Of a DNA stretch of 64,000 bases, positions 54,154 to 61,657 are shown piece by piece. Origin of the DNA: Caldicellulosiruptor kronotskyensis 2002 (GTDB taxonomy: Bacteria > Bacillota > Thermoanaerobacteria > Caldicellulosiruptorales > Caldicellulosiruptoraceae); assembly GCF_000166775.1 (NCBI RefSeq), contig NC_014720.1:1106001-1170000 (forward strand), given 5' to 3'. Under the pieces are notes generated by a model that ran no database searches, had not been told where the DNA came from, and saw only the letters and a list, made by a program, of their open reading frames with translations. How positions within the stretch are numbered: the stretch's first letter is position 1; every line of letters begins with the position of its first letter. The translations under genes were made by a program, and so were the position numbers.

Positions 54154-54229
54154 GGCCCTATCGTCTAGAGGCCCAGGACACCGCCCTCTCACGGCGGAGA
54201 CAGGGGTTCGAATCCCCTTAGGGCTACCA
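54154..54229 (+). tRNA. tRNA-Glu (anticodon CTC)
   Basis: Acceptor stem GGCCCTA/TAGGGCT (one non-Watson-Crick pair at the first position), anticodon stem CCGCC/GGCGG with loop CTCTCAC, T-arm GGGG/CCCC, discriminator A and encoded CCA. It reads GAG codons. Seven bases after the tRNA-Gln gene, so probably one transcript. Confidence 0.95.
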
Positions 54230-54246
54230 ACTAAATAAAAAGCAAT

Positions 54247-54292
54247 TCGTCTGCTCTCAAAATTTCGAGGACAAAAGAGGGCAGACGATTTT
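54247..54292 (+). terminator. Terminator of the tRNA pair
   Basis: A 12-bp stem (54247-54258 with 54277-54288, one G-T pair), 18-nt loop, then TTTTG. Confidence 0.85.
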
Positions 54293-54581
54293 GTTATGTT
54301 TATAAAAGATAAAAAATATAAATTAATACCAGCTATATAAATGAGTACCTCCTCAAAAATGTTCAGTATGTTGTAGCTATTTTTATTCCTCTTACAACAA
54401 TAGAAATTAAAAGATAATTAATTGAATTAATTAAGGAAGCATAAAGAAAGCTGTTTCTCACAAAAAATTAGAGAGATAGATTTTTTAATAGGCACTTCGT
54501 GCATTCTTACGTTGTATTAAATATTTTTTACACCTATTCGAGATTTTCTTGTTAATTTTAGTGGAAGTAGCTTTATTTTTG
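54293..54581. other. AT-rich gap without recognisable gene
   Basis: Between the tRNA terminator and the toxin-antitoxin promoter there is no open frame with a plausible start, no RNA gene and no inverted-repeat ends. A GAGGAGG sequence on the minus strand (54347-54353) is not followed by a start codon. It may be decayed sequence around the inserted toxin-antitoxin unit. Confidence 0.5.
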
Positions 54582-54590
54582 TGATATAAT
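54582..54590 (+). promoter_or_regulatory. Extended -10 promoter of the toxin-antitoxin unit
   Basis: TGATATAAT; the -35 region (TGGAAG) is poor, so the TG extension probably matters. Start near 54597. Confidence 0.55.
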
Positions 54591-54605
54591 AAAATTACAC
54601 AAGCA

Positions 54606-54628
54606 ATAGTTTACACTATAGTTTACAC
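54606..54628 (+). repeat. Two direct repeats, candidate autoregulatory operator
   Basis: ATAGTTTACAC occurs at 54606-54616 and 54618-54628, a 12-nt period, between the promoter and the toxin gene. Confidence 0.6.
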
Positions 54629-54659
54629 AATAAATTAAGTTATTTGGAGCCGAAAATAG

Positions 54660-54905
54660 ATGAAGATTATTTTTTCTAAACAGGCTCTTAAATTTTTAAG
54701 TCTACAAGATGCTAAAACAGCTAAAAGAATTATTGATGCGATTGAAAATAATTTGAGTGAAAAGCCTTTCAAGGGAGATATTAAAGTTTTAAAGGCTCGA
54801 GAAGAGTTGAGGCTACGTGTAAGGAATATGAGAGTAATATTTATGGTTAAAGATAATGAAGTACATATTTTGACAATCGGATATAGAGGAGATGTATATA
54901 AATGA
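54660..54905 (+). CDS. RelE/ParE-family toxin
   Basis: An 81-residue protein of the RelE/ParE fold. IIFSKQALKFLSLQDAKTAKRII forms the N-terminal strand and helix; LKAREELRLRVRNMRVIFMV and ILTIGYRGDVYK the core strands, with the basic residues that RelE-type mRNA interferases use. RelE toxins cut mRNA at the ribosome; ParE toxins act on gyrase, and I cannot decide which applies. It precedes its antitoxin with an ATGA overlap, the reverse of the usual order. Confidence 0.85.
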   Translation: MKIIFSKQALKFLSLQDAKTAKRIIDAIENNLSEKPFKGDIKVLKAREELRLRVRNMRVIFMVKDNEVHILTIGYRGDVYK

Positions 54906-55120
54906 GAAATCCCCGAGATGAACTTTATTCACTGATTGACAAGCTAACAACTGAAGATGTTATTAGCCTTTTACACTTAGTTAGGAGGATAGTCACTTCA
55001 GATGAAGAATTAACAGATGAAGAAATCCAACAAATAGAATTGGCAAAAGATGAGATTTCTAAAGGGGAAGGAATAGAAATAGAGGAAGTAAAGAAGATAT
55101 TGCATCTAAATTCGCAGTAA
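54902..55120 (+). CDS. Putative antitoxin partner of the RelE-type toxin
   Basis: A 72-residue acidic, helical protein. The N-terminal half (LYSLIDKLTTEDVISLLHLVRR) may dimerise and the acidic C-terminus (ELTDEEIQQIELAKDEISKG) could wrap the toxin. It has no clear DNA-binding motif, so autoregulation would need an unusual fold or another protein. Named antitoxin from the overlap with the toxin gene and its charge. Confidence 0.75.
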   Translation: MRNPRDELYSLIDKLTTEDVISLLHLVRRIVTSDEELTDEEIQQIELAKDEISKGEGIEIEEVKKILHLNSQ

Positions 55121-55249
55121 AACTCAATAAGCATGGTTTTTTGAGAATATTTTTTTGTAATAAACCTCTTTACAAAAAGCGAAAAGCAATAATAGATGAC
55201 AAGGAAAGACCATGTAGAATGAATGGTCTTTTTTTATTTTCCCAAACTA

Positions 55250-55279
55250 TTGACAAAAATAACTTTAAGATGTTATTAT
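55250..55279 (+). promoter_or_regulatory. Promoter of the isc-mnmA operon
   Basis: TTGACA (55250-55255), 18-nt spacer, TATTAT (55274-55279). A perfect TATAAT at 55277-55282 exists but at 21 nt. Confidence 0.6.
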
Positions 55280-55289
55280 AATATAAAAA

Positions 55290-55306
55290 CCGAGTATACA
55301 AGTCGG
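55290..55306 (+). promoter_or_regulatory. IscR-type operator candidate
   Basis: CCGAGTATACAAGTCGG is an imperfect palindrome (CCGA/TCGG ends, five of seven pairs) at the expected transcription start, just ahead of the Rrf2/IscR gene. It resembles the CCGA-N-TCGG type of IscR sites in Firmicutes. Confidence 0.6.
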
Positions 55307-55323
55307 AATTGGAGAGATATAAG

Positions 55324-55776
55324 ATGTTCAGGTTATCTACAAAGGGAAGATATGGTGTCAGGGCAATGTTTGATTTAGCACTTCACTATGATGAAGGGCT
55401 TGTGTCACTCAAGAGCATAGCAGAGCGTCAGGAGATTTCAGAGCATTATTTAGAGCAGCTTATTGCAGCCTTGAAAAAAGCAGGACTTGTCAAGAGTATA
55501 AGGGGTGCTCAGGGTGGCTATATGCTTTCAAGAGATCCTTCCAAAATTACCATAGGTGAGATATTAAGAGCTCTTGAAGGTTCACTTTCGCCTTCTGAAT
55601 GTATAGATGATTTAGACAGAGTTGACTGTCCAAGAGCAGAGTTTTGTGTGACAAGAAAAGTTTGGGAAAAGGTAAAAGAAGCAATAGAAAAGGTTGTGGA
55701 CTCTGTGACACTCCAGGATTTGGTTGATGATTATAAAAAGATGACAGCAGATGAGTCATACATGTTTTATATCTAA
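55324..55776 (+). CDS. iscR: Rrf2-family regulator, IscR-like
   Basis: A 150-residue winged-helix regulator. FRLSTKGRYGVRAMFDLA and SEHYLEQLIAALKKAGLVKS are the DNA-binding core. Three cysteines (Cys93, Cys102, Cys108) are spaced to bind a 2Fe-2S cluster, as in IscR. First gene of the Fe-S/thiolation operon, so it probably represses the operon when its cluster is loaded. Start ATG 55324, seven nt after GGAGAG. CymR-type cysteine regulation is less likely because the three cysteines are present. Confidence 0.9.
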   Translation: MFRLSTKGRYGVRAMFDLALHYDEGLVSLKSIAERQEISEHYLEQLIAALKKAGLVKSIRGAQGGYMLSRDPSKITIGEILRALEGSLSPSECIDDLDRVDCPRAEFCVTRKVWEKVKEAIEKVVDSVTLQDLVDDYKKMTADESYMFYI

Positions 55777-55840
55777 AAAATGGGGTATAATAGTTATAGA
55801 AACCCTACTAAAATGATAAAAATAATGGGAGATGATATAT

Positions 55841-57025
55841 ATGGAAGGAAAGATTATTTATTTTGACCATGCAGCCACAACCCCTCTTAAAAAGGAAGTA
55901 TTAGATGAAATGATGCCTTATTTGACAGATCAGTACGGCAATCCTTCAACAATTTACAAGCTTGGAAGAGAAGCAAAAAAAGCAGTTGAACTTGCAAGAG
56001 AAAGAGTTGCAAAGGCCTTAAATGCTGATATTCAAGAAATTTACTTTACCTCCGGTGGAACAGAATCAGATAACTGGGCATTAAAAGGAGTTGCTTTTGC
56101 AAATAAAGATAAAGGCAAGCATATTATAACAACAACAATCGAGCACCATGCGGTTTTGCATCCTCTGAAATATCTTGAAAGCTTAGGATTTGAAGTCACA
56201 TATGTTCCTGTTGAGCCAAATGGCATTGTTGACCCTCACAGAATAAAAGAAGCAATAAGAAATGACACTATTTTGATTTCTGTCATGCTTGCAAATAACG
56301 AAATTGGGACAATCCAGCCTGTCAAAGAGATAGCAAAGATAGCAAAGGAAAAGGGAATAATTGTTCATACAGATGCTGTTCAAGCAGTTGGGCAAATTCC
56401 TGTTGATGTAAAAGATTTAGGTGTAGACCTTTTATCACTTTCTGCTCATAAATTCTATGGGCCAAAAGGTGTTGGTGCACTTTATATCAGAAAAGGGACA
56501 AAGATTCATCCATTTTCGCATGGAGGTGCACAGGAGAGAAATAGGCGTGCTGGAACAGAGAATGTAGCAGGAATTGTTGGCCTTGGCAAGGCTATAGAGC
56601 TTGCAACTCAGAATCTTTCTGAGTATGCCGCAAAGCTTCAAAAACTGAGAGATAAGCTCATTGACGGGGTCTTAAGCAAAATTGATTATGTTCGACTAAA
56701 TGGTGATAGACATCAGAGACTTCCTAACAATGCAAACTTCTCATTTGAGTTTATAGAAGGTGAAAGCCTGCTTTTGATGCTTGACATGAAAGGAATTGCA
56801 GCTTCAAGCGGGTCAGCATGTACATCAGGGTCTTTGGACCCTTCACATGTGCTTCTGGCAATTGGGCTTGAACACGAGGTTGCTCATGGGTCTTTGAGAA
56901 TAACACTTGGTGAAGATAACACCGAAGAAGATATAGATTATCTATTAGAAGTTTTGCCTGAAATTGTTTCAAGATTAAGAGAAATGAGTCCACTTTATGA
57001 AAGCGTAAAAAAAGGGGGTAATTGA
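55841..57025 (+). CDS. iscS: Cysteine desulfurase (IscS/NifS)
   Basis: A 394-residue PLP enzyme taking sulfur from cysteine. PLP lysine Lys204 ([12 protein letters not shown]), cofactor-contacting EHHAVLHP, and nucleophile Cys327 on the loop [10 protein letters not shown]. It supplies persulfide to IscU for Fe-S clusters and to MnmA for tRNA 2-thiouridine, both encoded next. ATG 55841 is nine nt from GGGAG; ATG 55832 is too near. Confidence 0.95.
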   Translation: MEGKIIYFDHAATTPLKKEVLDEMMPYLTDQYGNPSTIYKLGREAKKAVELARERVAKALNADIQEIYFTSGGTESDNWALKGVAFANKDKGKHIITTTIEHHAVLHPLKYLESLGFEVTYVPVEPNGIVDPHRIKEAIRNDTILISVMLANNEIGTIQPVKEIAKIAKEKGIIVHTDAVQAVGQIPVDVKDLGVDLLSLSAHKFYGPKGVGALYIRKGTKIHPFSHGGAQERNRRAGTENVAGIVGLGKAIELATQNLSEYAAKLQKLRDKLIDGVLSKIDYVRLNGDRHQRLPNNANFSFEFIEGESLLLMLDMKGIAASSGSACTSGSLDPSHVLLAIGLEHEVAHGSLRITLGEDNTEEDIDYLLEVLPEIVSRLREMSPLYESVKKGGN

Positions 57026-57027
57026 GG

Positions 57028-57411
57028 ATGTATAGCGAAAAGGTTTTAGACCATTTTATGAACCCGCGAAATGTTGGTGAGATTGAGAATGCAGACGGTG
57101 TTGCTCAGGTTGGCAACCCGAAGTGTGGGGATATAATGAAGATGTATCTTAAAATAGAAAATGGTATAATAGTTGATGCAAAGTTTAAAACATTTGGCTG
57201 TGGTGCTGCTGTTGCAACAAGTTCAATGGCAACAGAGATGGTGAAAGGAAAAACAATAGAAGAAGCTTTGCAGATTACTAACAAAGCTGTTGCAGAAGCT
57301 TTAGACGGTCTTCCAGCAAACAAGCTCCACTGTTCGGTTTTAGCCGAAGAGGCAATTAAAGCCGCAATTGAAGACTATCTTAGCAAGCAAAAAAGCAAAA
57401 ATACCAACTAA
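57028..57411 (+). CDS. iscU: Fe-S cluster scaffold protein IscU/NifU
   Basis: A 127-residue scaffold. The three cluster cysteines are Cys33 (GNPKCGD), Cys58 (FGCGAA) and Cys102 (LHCSVLAEEA), with the stabilising Asp35. Length and layout match IscU-type scaffolds rather than SufU with zinc. ATG 57028 lies two bases after the iscS stop, behind GGGGG. Confidence 0.94.
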   Translation: MYSEKVLDHFMNPRNVGEIENADGVAQVGNPKCGDIMKMYLKIENGIIVDAKFKTFGCGAAVATSSMATEMVKGKTIEEALQITNKAVAEALDGLPANKLHCSVLAEEAIKAAIEDYLSKQKSKNTN

Positions 57412-57436
57412 ACTTACTTTAAAAGGGTGAGATTTT

Positions 57437-58519
57437 TTGAAGAAAAAAGTCCTGGTTGCTATGAGTGGAGGTGTAGATTCTTCTGTTGCAGCTGCAATCT
57501 TGAAAGAAGAAGGGTATGAAGTGTATGGAGCAACAATGCAGATTTGGCAAACCGAAACTGAAGATGAGTTAATTCGCGAAAAGAGCTGTTGTTCTCTTAC
57601 TGCTGTTGACGATGCACGAAGGGTAGCTCATATTCTTGACATACCATATTATGTCTTTAATATGAAAGATGATTTTAAAAAAGAGGTCATAAACTACTTT
57701 GTCGACGAATATATAAAAGGCAGAACACCAAATCCTTGCATTATGTGCAACAGGAAAATCAAGTTTGAGCTTTTTTTAAAAAAGGCGATGGTGCTTGGCA
57801 TGGATTACATTGCAACAGGTCATTACGCCATAATAGAATACGATAAAAGTCTATGTAGATATCTCTTGAAAAGGTCAAAAGCAAGAGAAAAAGACCAAAC
57901 TTATGTGCTTTACAACATGACCCAGGAAATGCTTTCAAAAACACTTTTTCCTCTTGGTAGGTTCTCTAAGGATGAAGTTCGAAAACTTGCTGAGAAATTT
58001 AATCTTCCTGTTGCAAGAAAACCTGACTCACAGGAGATTTGTTTTATCCCGGACAATGACTATGGAAGTTTTATTGAAAAAGAGACAGGAATAAATGATG
58101 AAGGGGTGTATGTTGATACTGAGGGAAATATACTTGGCAAGAGCAAAGCGTATTACAATTACACCATCGGTCAGAGAAAAGGACTTGGCATTTCTACTGG
58201 GAAAAGGATGTATGTAGTTGATATAAAACCTGAGGAGAACAAAGTTGTTTTGGGAGAAGAAGACAAAATATTTTCGGATGGACTGATTGCTTATGATTTG
58301 AACTTTATACCGTTTGATAAATTGGAATCTGAGTTAGAAGTGACAGCAAAGATACGATATACTGCAAAAGAGGCAAAGGCAAAAGTTATACCTGCGCAGA
58401 ATAATAAAGTACTTGTCAAGTTTTGTGAAAAACAGCGTGCCATAACACCAGGGCAGTCTGTTGTGTTCTATAGCGGCGATATTGTTGTTGGCGGCGGAAT
58501 AATAGAAAAAGCCCTCTGA
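57437..58519 (+). CDS. mnmA: tRNA-specific 2-thiouridylase MnmA
   Basis: A 360-residue enzyme that thiolates U34 of the tRNAs for Lys, Glu and Gln. PP-loop MSGGVDSSVAA (about 9-19), catalytic Cys101 (NPCIMCN) and Cys202 (SQEICFIP), with the C-terminal barrel. Start is TTG behind AAAGGGTGAG. Placed after iscS-iscU, its sulfur donor. The stop codon is in the loop of the terminator. Confidence 0.96.
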   Translation: MKKKVLVAMSGGVDSSVAAAILKEEGYEVYGATMQIWQTETEDELIREKSCCSLTAVDDARRVAHILDIPYYVFNMKDDFKKEVINYFVDEYIKGRTPNPCIMCNRKIKFELFLKKAMVLGMDYIATGHYAIIEYDKSLCRYLLKRSKAREKDQTYVLYNMTQEMLSKTLFPLGRFSKDEVRKLAEKFNLPVARKPDSQEICFIPDNDYGSFIEKETGINDEGVYVDTEGNILGKSKAYYNYTIGQRKGLGISTGKRMYVVDIKPEENKVVLGEEDKIFSDGLIAYDLNFIPFDKLESELEVTAKIRYTAKEAKAKVIPAQNNKVLVKFCEKQRAITPGQSVVFYSGDIVVGGGIIEKAL

Positions 58520-58536
58520 TGAGGGCTTATATTTTT
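58509..58536. terminator. Bidirectional terminator overlapping convergent 3' ends
   Basis: AAGCCCTC (58509-58516), loop TGAT, GAGGGCTT (58521-58528). The loop includes the mnmA stop; the second arm holds part of the PHP gene's stop codon. A run of T on the minus side and a weaker T tract on the plus side. Confidence 0.8.
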
Positions 58537-59327
58537 ACAAATATTGGCTCAAGATTTTCAAATTTTGTTAAATATTTAAAACCAATGCTCTTTAGCATGT
58601 CAACAGTATAATTGAACATGTATGCAATGTATTCTGTAGAGTGCGCATCTGATCCAAGCGTAATTATTTCTCCACCCAATTCATAAAATCGTTTTATGAT
58701 TTTATATTCTGGATGTGGCATTCCAAGACCATATCTAAAACCAGAGGTATTAACTTCAATTCCTTTTCCTTTAAAAATAAGCAATTTTAATATCTCATCT
58801 ATTAAATCCCAATATTCTTCTTTATCTAAATCTTTGTTCTCATAATCTCCATATCGTTTGACAATGTCAAGATGGCCATATACACAAAATTTGTCAAAGC
58901 TTTTGATGAGGTTCAGAGTCTCTTCAAAGTATCTTATATAAGCCTGCTGTTTTGTTTTTCCCTGATAGAAAACACCATCTGCCAAATCTTGAAAGTCTAC
59001 AACATGGGTTGAGGCAATTACAAAGTCAAAGGAATAACTGTTTAGAATCTCTAAACTTTTTTCTATAGAATGTGGTTGCAGTCCAACTTCACTGCCAAGT
59101 TTTATTTTTATCTTGCTGCTGTATTTTTTTTTGATAGCATAAAACTCATTCATGTAATCTTCATAGTTAATATCCCAAACAGGATATGAAACTGGCGGGT
59201 ATAAAAGGTCCATATGGTCTGTAAAAGCTATCTCTTCAAGGTTGAGTTCTATAGCCTTTTTTACAGCATCTTCCATATTCATATTTGAGTCTGATGAAAA
59301 GTTAGAGTGAATGTGGTAGTCAAACAT
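58527..59327 (-). CDS. PHP-domain phosphatase, histidinol-phosphatase (HisJ/HisK-like)
   Basis: A 266-residue PHP-family metal hydrolase. Metal-binding motifs are DYHIHSNFSSDS at the start, EIAFTDHMD, KLGSEVGLQPH, VIASTHVVD, YGHLDIVKRYGD and GSDAHSTEYI near the end. The set matches histidinol-phosphate phosphatases, but no other his gene is here, so substrate is uncertain. It may remove phosphate from another sugar or amino-alcohol phosphate. Confidence 0.88.
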   Translation of the reverse strand: MFDYHIHSNFSSDSNMNMEDAVKKAIELNLEEIAFTDHMDLLYPPVSYPVWDINYEDYMNEFYAIKKKYSSKIKIKLGSEVGLQPHSIEKSLEILNSYSFDFVIASTHVVDFQDLADGVFYQGKTKQQAYIRYFEETLNLIKSFDKFCVYGHLDIVKRYGDYENKDLDKEEYWDLIDEILKLLIFKGKGIEVNTSGFRYGLGMPHPEYKIIKRFYELGGEIITLGSDAHSTEYIAYMFNYTVDMLKSIGFKYLTKFENLEPIFVKI

Positions 59328-59420
59328 AGCAAGTCATCTCCTTTAAAAAGAGTTTTTTGCATACAATCAAATTGTATGATATTTTATTGACATTAGCAAT
59401 TGTTAAAAAGGGTGATTTTT

Positions 59421-60605
59421 ATGATTCAGCTCAAAAACGAACCGATGAAGGTAATTAAGCTACTTAATCAGCATGGATTTAAAGCATATTTAGTTGGTGG
59501 ATGTCTGAGAGACTACCTGCTGTCGAAAGAACCTCAAGATTTTGACATTGCAACAGATGCAAAACCTGAAGATGTAATTCATCTTTTTGAAAAGACCATT
59601 CCAACAGGTATAAAACATGGAACGGTAACAGTGATTATAAATGGAGTCAAGATAGAAGTAACAACTTTTAGGGTGGAAAAAGAATATGAAAACCACAGAT
59701 GGCCAAAAGTAGAGTTTACAAACAGTCTTTTTGAGGACCTCAGAAGAAGGGATTTTACAATAAATGCTATGGCATATCATCCGGATGAAGGACTTATAGA
59801 TTATTTTGGTGGAATTGAGGACTTGAAGAATAAAATTGTTAGATGTGTTGGCAATCCACACGAAAGGTTTTTTGAAGATGCACTGAGAATCTTGAGGTGT
59901 ATAAGGTTTGCAACGCAGCTAAGTTTTGTCATAGAAAATAAAACTTTTGAGGCACTAAAAAGCCTAAAACATCTTTTAAAAAAAATCTCCAAGGAAAGAA
60001 TAAATATAGAACTATCAAAGACTTTAGAAAGCAAAAATTCTTCTTATGGGCTTGAACTTCTTTATGAAAGCAGTGTGGGCAGTATTATAATTCCTGAGTA
60101 TTCGCAAATATACCTGTATTTGAGCCAAGTAGACTTTGATTTTATTCCTACAAAATTCAAAGTTCCTGCCTTTTTTGCCTGCTTGAAAGATGGAATATTA
60201 GTGGAAAAACTAATGAGAGATTTGAAGTTTGAAAAAAAGAAAATTAATTTTGCTGTAAAACTTTGCAATTATTTGACCATGGAATGCTCTCAAGATAAAC
60301 TTGTCAAAAAGATTTTTTTCGAGGAGGAAAAAGAAGTTGAAGAAATTCTGACAACCATTTCTATTTTAAAATCAGACCATAGAATTTTACAAACATTCAA
60401 TGATTTGAAAAGAGAAAATAAGCTCATCCACAAAAAAGATGTTCAACTCAGTGGGAAGGATTTATTGGTTTTAGGTTTAAGGGGAGAAATGATAGGAAAG
60501 GTTTTAAACACTGTATATGAATATGTTTTGGAAAATCCCGAGAAAAATAGCAAAGACGAAATATTGAACTATGTTAATTTGTATCTTCAGCAGGGTAAAA
60601 ATTAA
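59421..60605 (+). CDS. cca: CCA-adding enzyme / poly(A) polymerase family protein
   Basis: A 394-residue class II tRNA nucleotidyltransferase. Motif A GGCLRDYLL and DFDIATDA, the RRDFTINAMAY motif and the ERFFEDALRILRCIRFATQL helix are complete. It repairs or builds the CCA end of tRNA. Both tRNA genes in the window encode CCA, so repair is the likely duty. No HD domain is obvious in the C-terminal part. ATG 59421 follows AAAGGGTGA; a TTG 21 bases upstream precedes that site. Confidence 0.9.
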   Translation: MIQLKNEPMKVIKLLNQHGFKAYLVGGCLRDYLLSKEPQDFDIATDAKPEDVIHLFEKTIPTGIKHGTVTVIINGVKIEVTTFRVEKEYENHRWPKVEFTNSLFEDLRRRDFTINAMAYHPDEGLIDYFGGIEDLKNKIVRCVGNPHERFFEDALRILRCIRFATQLSFVIENKTFEALKSLKHLLKKISKERINIELSKTLESKNSSYGLELLYESSVGSIIIPEYSQIYLYLSQVDFDFIPTKFKVPAFFACLKDGILVEKLMRDLKFEKKKINFAVKLCNYLTMECSQDKLVKKIFFEEEKEVEEILTTISILKSDHRILQTFNDLKRENKLIHKKDVQLSGKDLLVLGLRGEMIGKVLNTVYEYVLENPEKNSKDEILNYVNLYLQQGKN

Positions 60606-60637
60606 TAAACAGAATTTTTAAACGAGGAGATGAGCAA

Positions 60638-61657
60638 ATGTTACCTACTACAAACGAACTTGGGTACTACGAAATTCGGCTTGAAAGTATTGGTGGACTT
60701 GGTGCGAATGTTGCAGGCAAAATTTTGGCTGAAGCAGGTGTTGTTGGAAGTGGACTGAATGCCTTAAATTTTGCAAGTTATGGCTCTGAAAAGAAAGGTT
60801 CGCCTGTAAAGTCATATATAAGATTTGCTCCAAAGGAAAAGCATATAAGAATTAATTCGCCTGTTGTTCAGCCTCATTTGGTTGCTATATTTCACGAGAA
60901 TATGGTAAATACAAACCCTGTCACACAAGGACTTAGAAAAGATGGAATAGTTATCCTAAACACAAACAAGAGCGTGGATGAGGCTCGTGACTTTTTAAAA
61001 CTTGCAAGTGGCACGGTGGCAACAGTGGATGCGATAAGGATTGCTCTTGAAGTTAAAACAAGGATTAACATGGTTATGCTTGGGGCAATTGTAAGAATGC
61101 TTGGATTTATTAGCTTAGATAGTGTAAAAGAGATTGTTAAACAAACTTTTGAGAAAAAATATCCGCAGACAATTGCGTCCAACATGGCAGGTCTTGAAGC
61201 TGGATATAACTATGTAGAATCTAAGTTTTTTGAATATGATGGTAAATATCAGTACGTAGAGTACCAGGAAGAAAGAAGACCTATGGGATACAAGAACGCT
61301 CCGATTGGAGGAACTATTGTAGAGTTTGCAAACACAATAACAAAAAACAATATAACCAGCAGGATTGGGAAAATTCCTGTATTTATAAAAGAAAAATGCA
61401 TCAACTGTGGGCTTTGTGAAACAACATGCCCTGATTATGTCTTTGTTTGGGATAGAAAGGTAGAAAATGGTAAGTCAAAAATGTTTAATTTAGGGCCTGA
61501 TTATCAGTATTGTAAAGGATGTCTTAGATGTGTTGACATTTGTCCTACAGGTGCACTTGTTGAAGGTATTGAAAGGGAATATGACATAGAAAAAATATCT
61601 GCAAAACATGATTTTGATATATACGAAAAATGGTATGAGGATGGTGAGAAGAGATGA
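60638..61657 (+). CDS. 2-oxoacid:ferredoxin oxidoreductase, gamma-delta fusion subunit
   Basis: A 339-residue fusion. The N-terminal gamma domain (about 1-190) has IRLESIGGLGANVAGKIL and YGSEKKGSPV. The C-terminal delta domain carries two 4Fe-4S motifs: INCGLCETTCP and CKGCLRCVDICP. It moves electrons to ferredoxin. ATG lies behind GAGGAG. It overlaps the next gene (ATGA). Confidence 0.92.
   Translation: MLPTTNELGYYEIRLESIGGLGANVAGKILAEAGVVGSGLNALNFASYGSEKKGSPVKSYIRFAPKEKHIRINSPVVQPHLVAIFHENMVNTNPVTQGLRKDGIVILNTNKSVDEARDFLKLASGTVATVDAIRIALEVKTRINMVMLGAIVRMLGFISLDSVKEIVKQTFEKKYPQTIASNMAGLEAGYNYVESKFFEYDGKYQYVEYQEERRPMGYKNAPIGGTIVEFANTITKNNITSRIGKIPVFIKEKCINCGLCETTCPDYVFVWDRKVENGKSKMFNLGPDYQYCKGCLRCVDICPTGALVEGIEREYDIEKISAKHDFDIYEKWYEDGEKR

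Noticed and set aside
54047..54238. Open frame of 63 codons across the two tRNA genes
   Set aside because: It lies entirely over both tRNAs and has no ribosome-binding site; a by-product of tRNA sequence.
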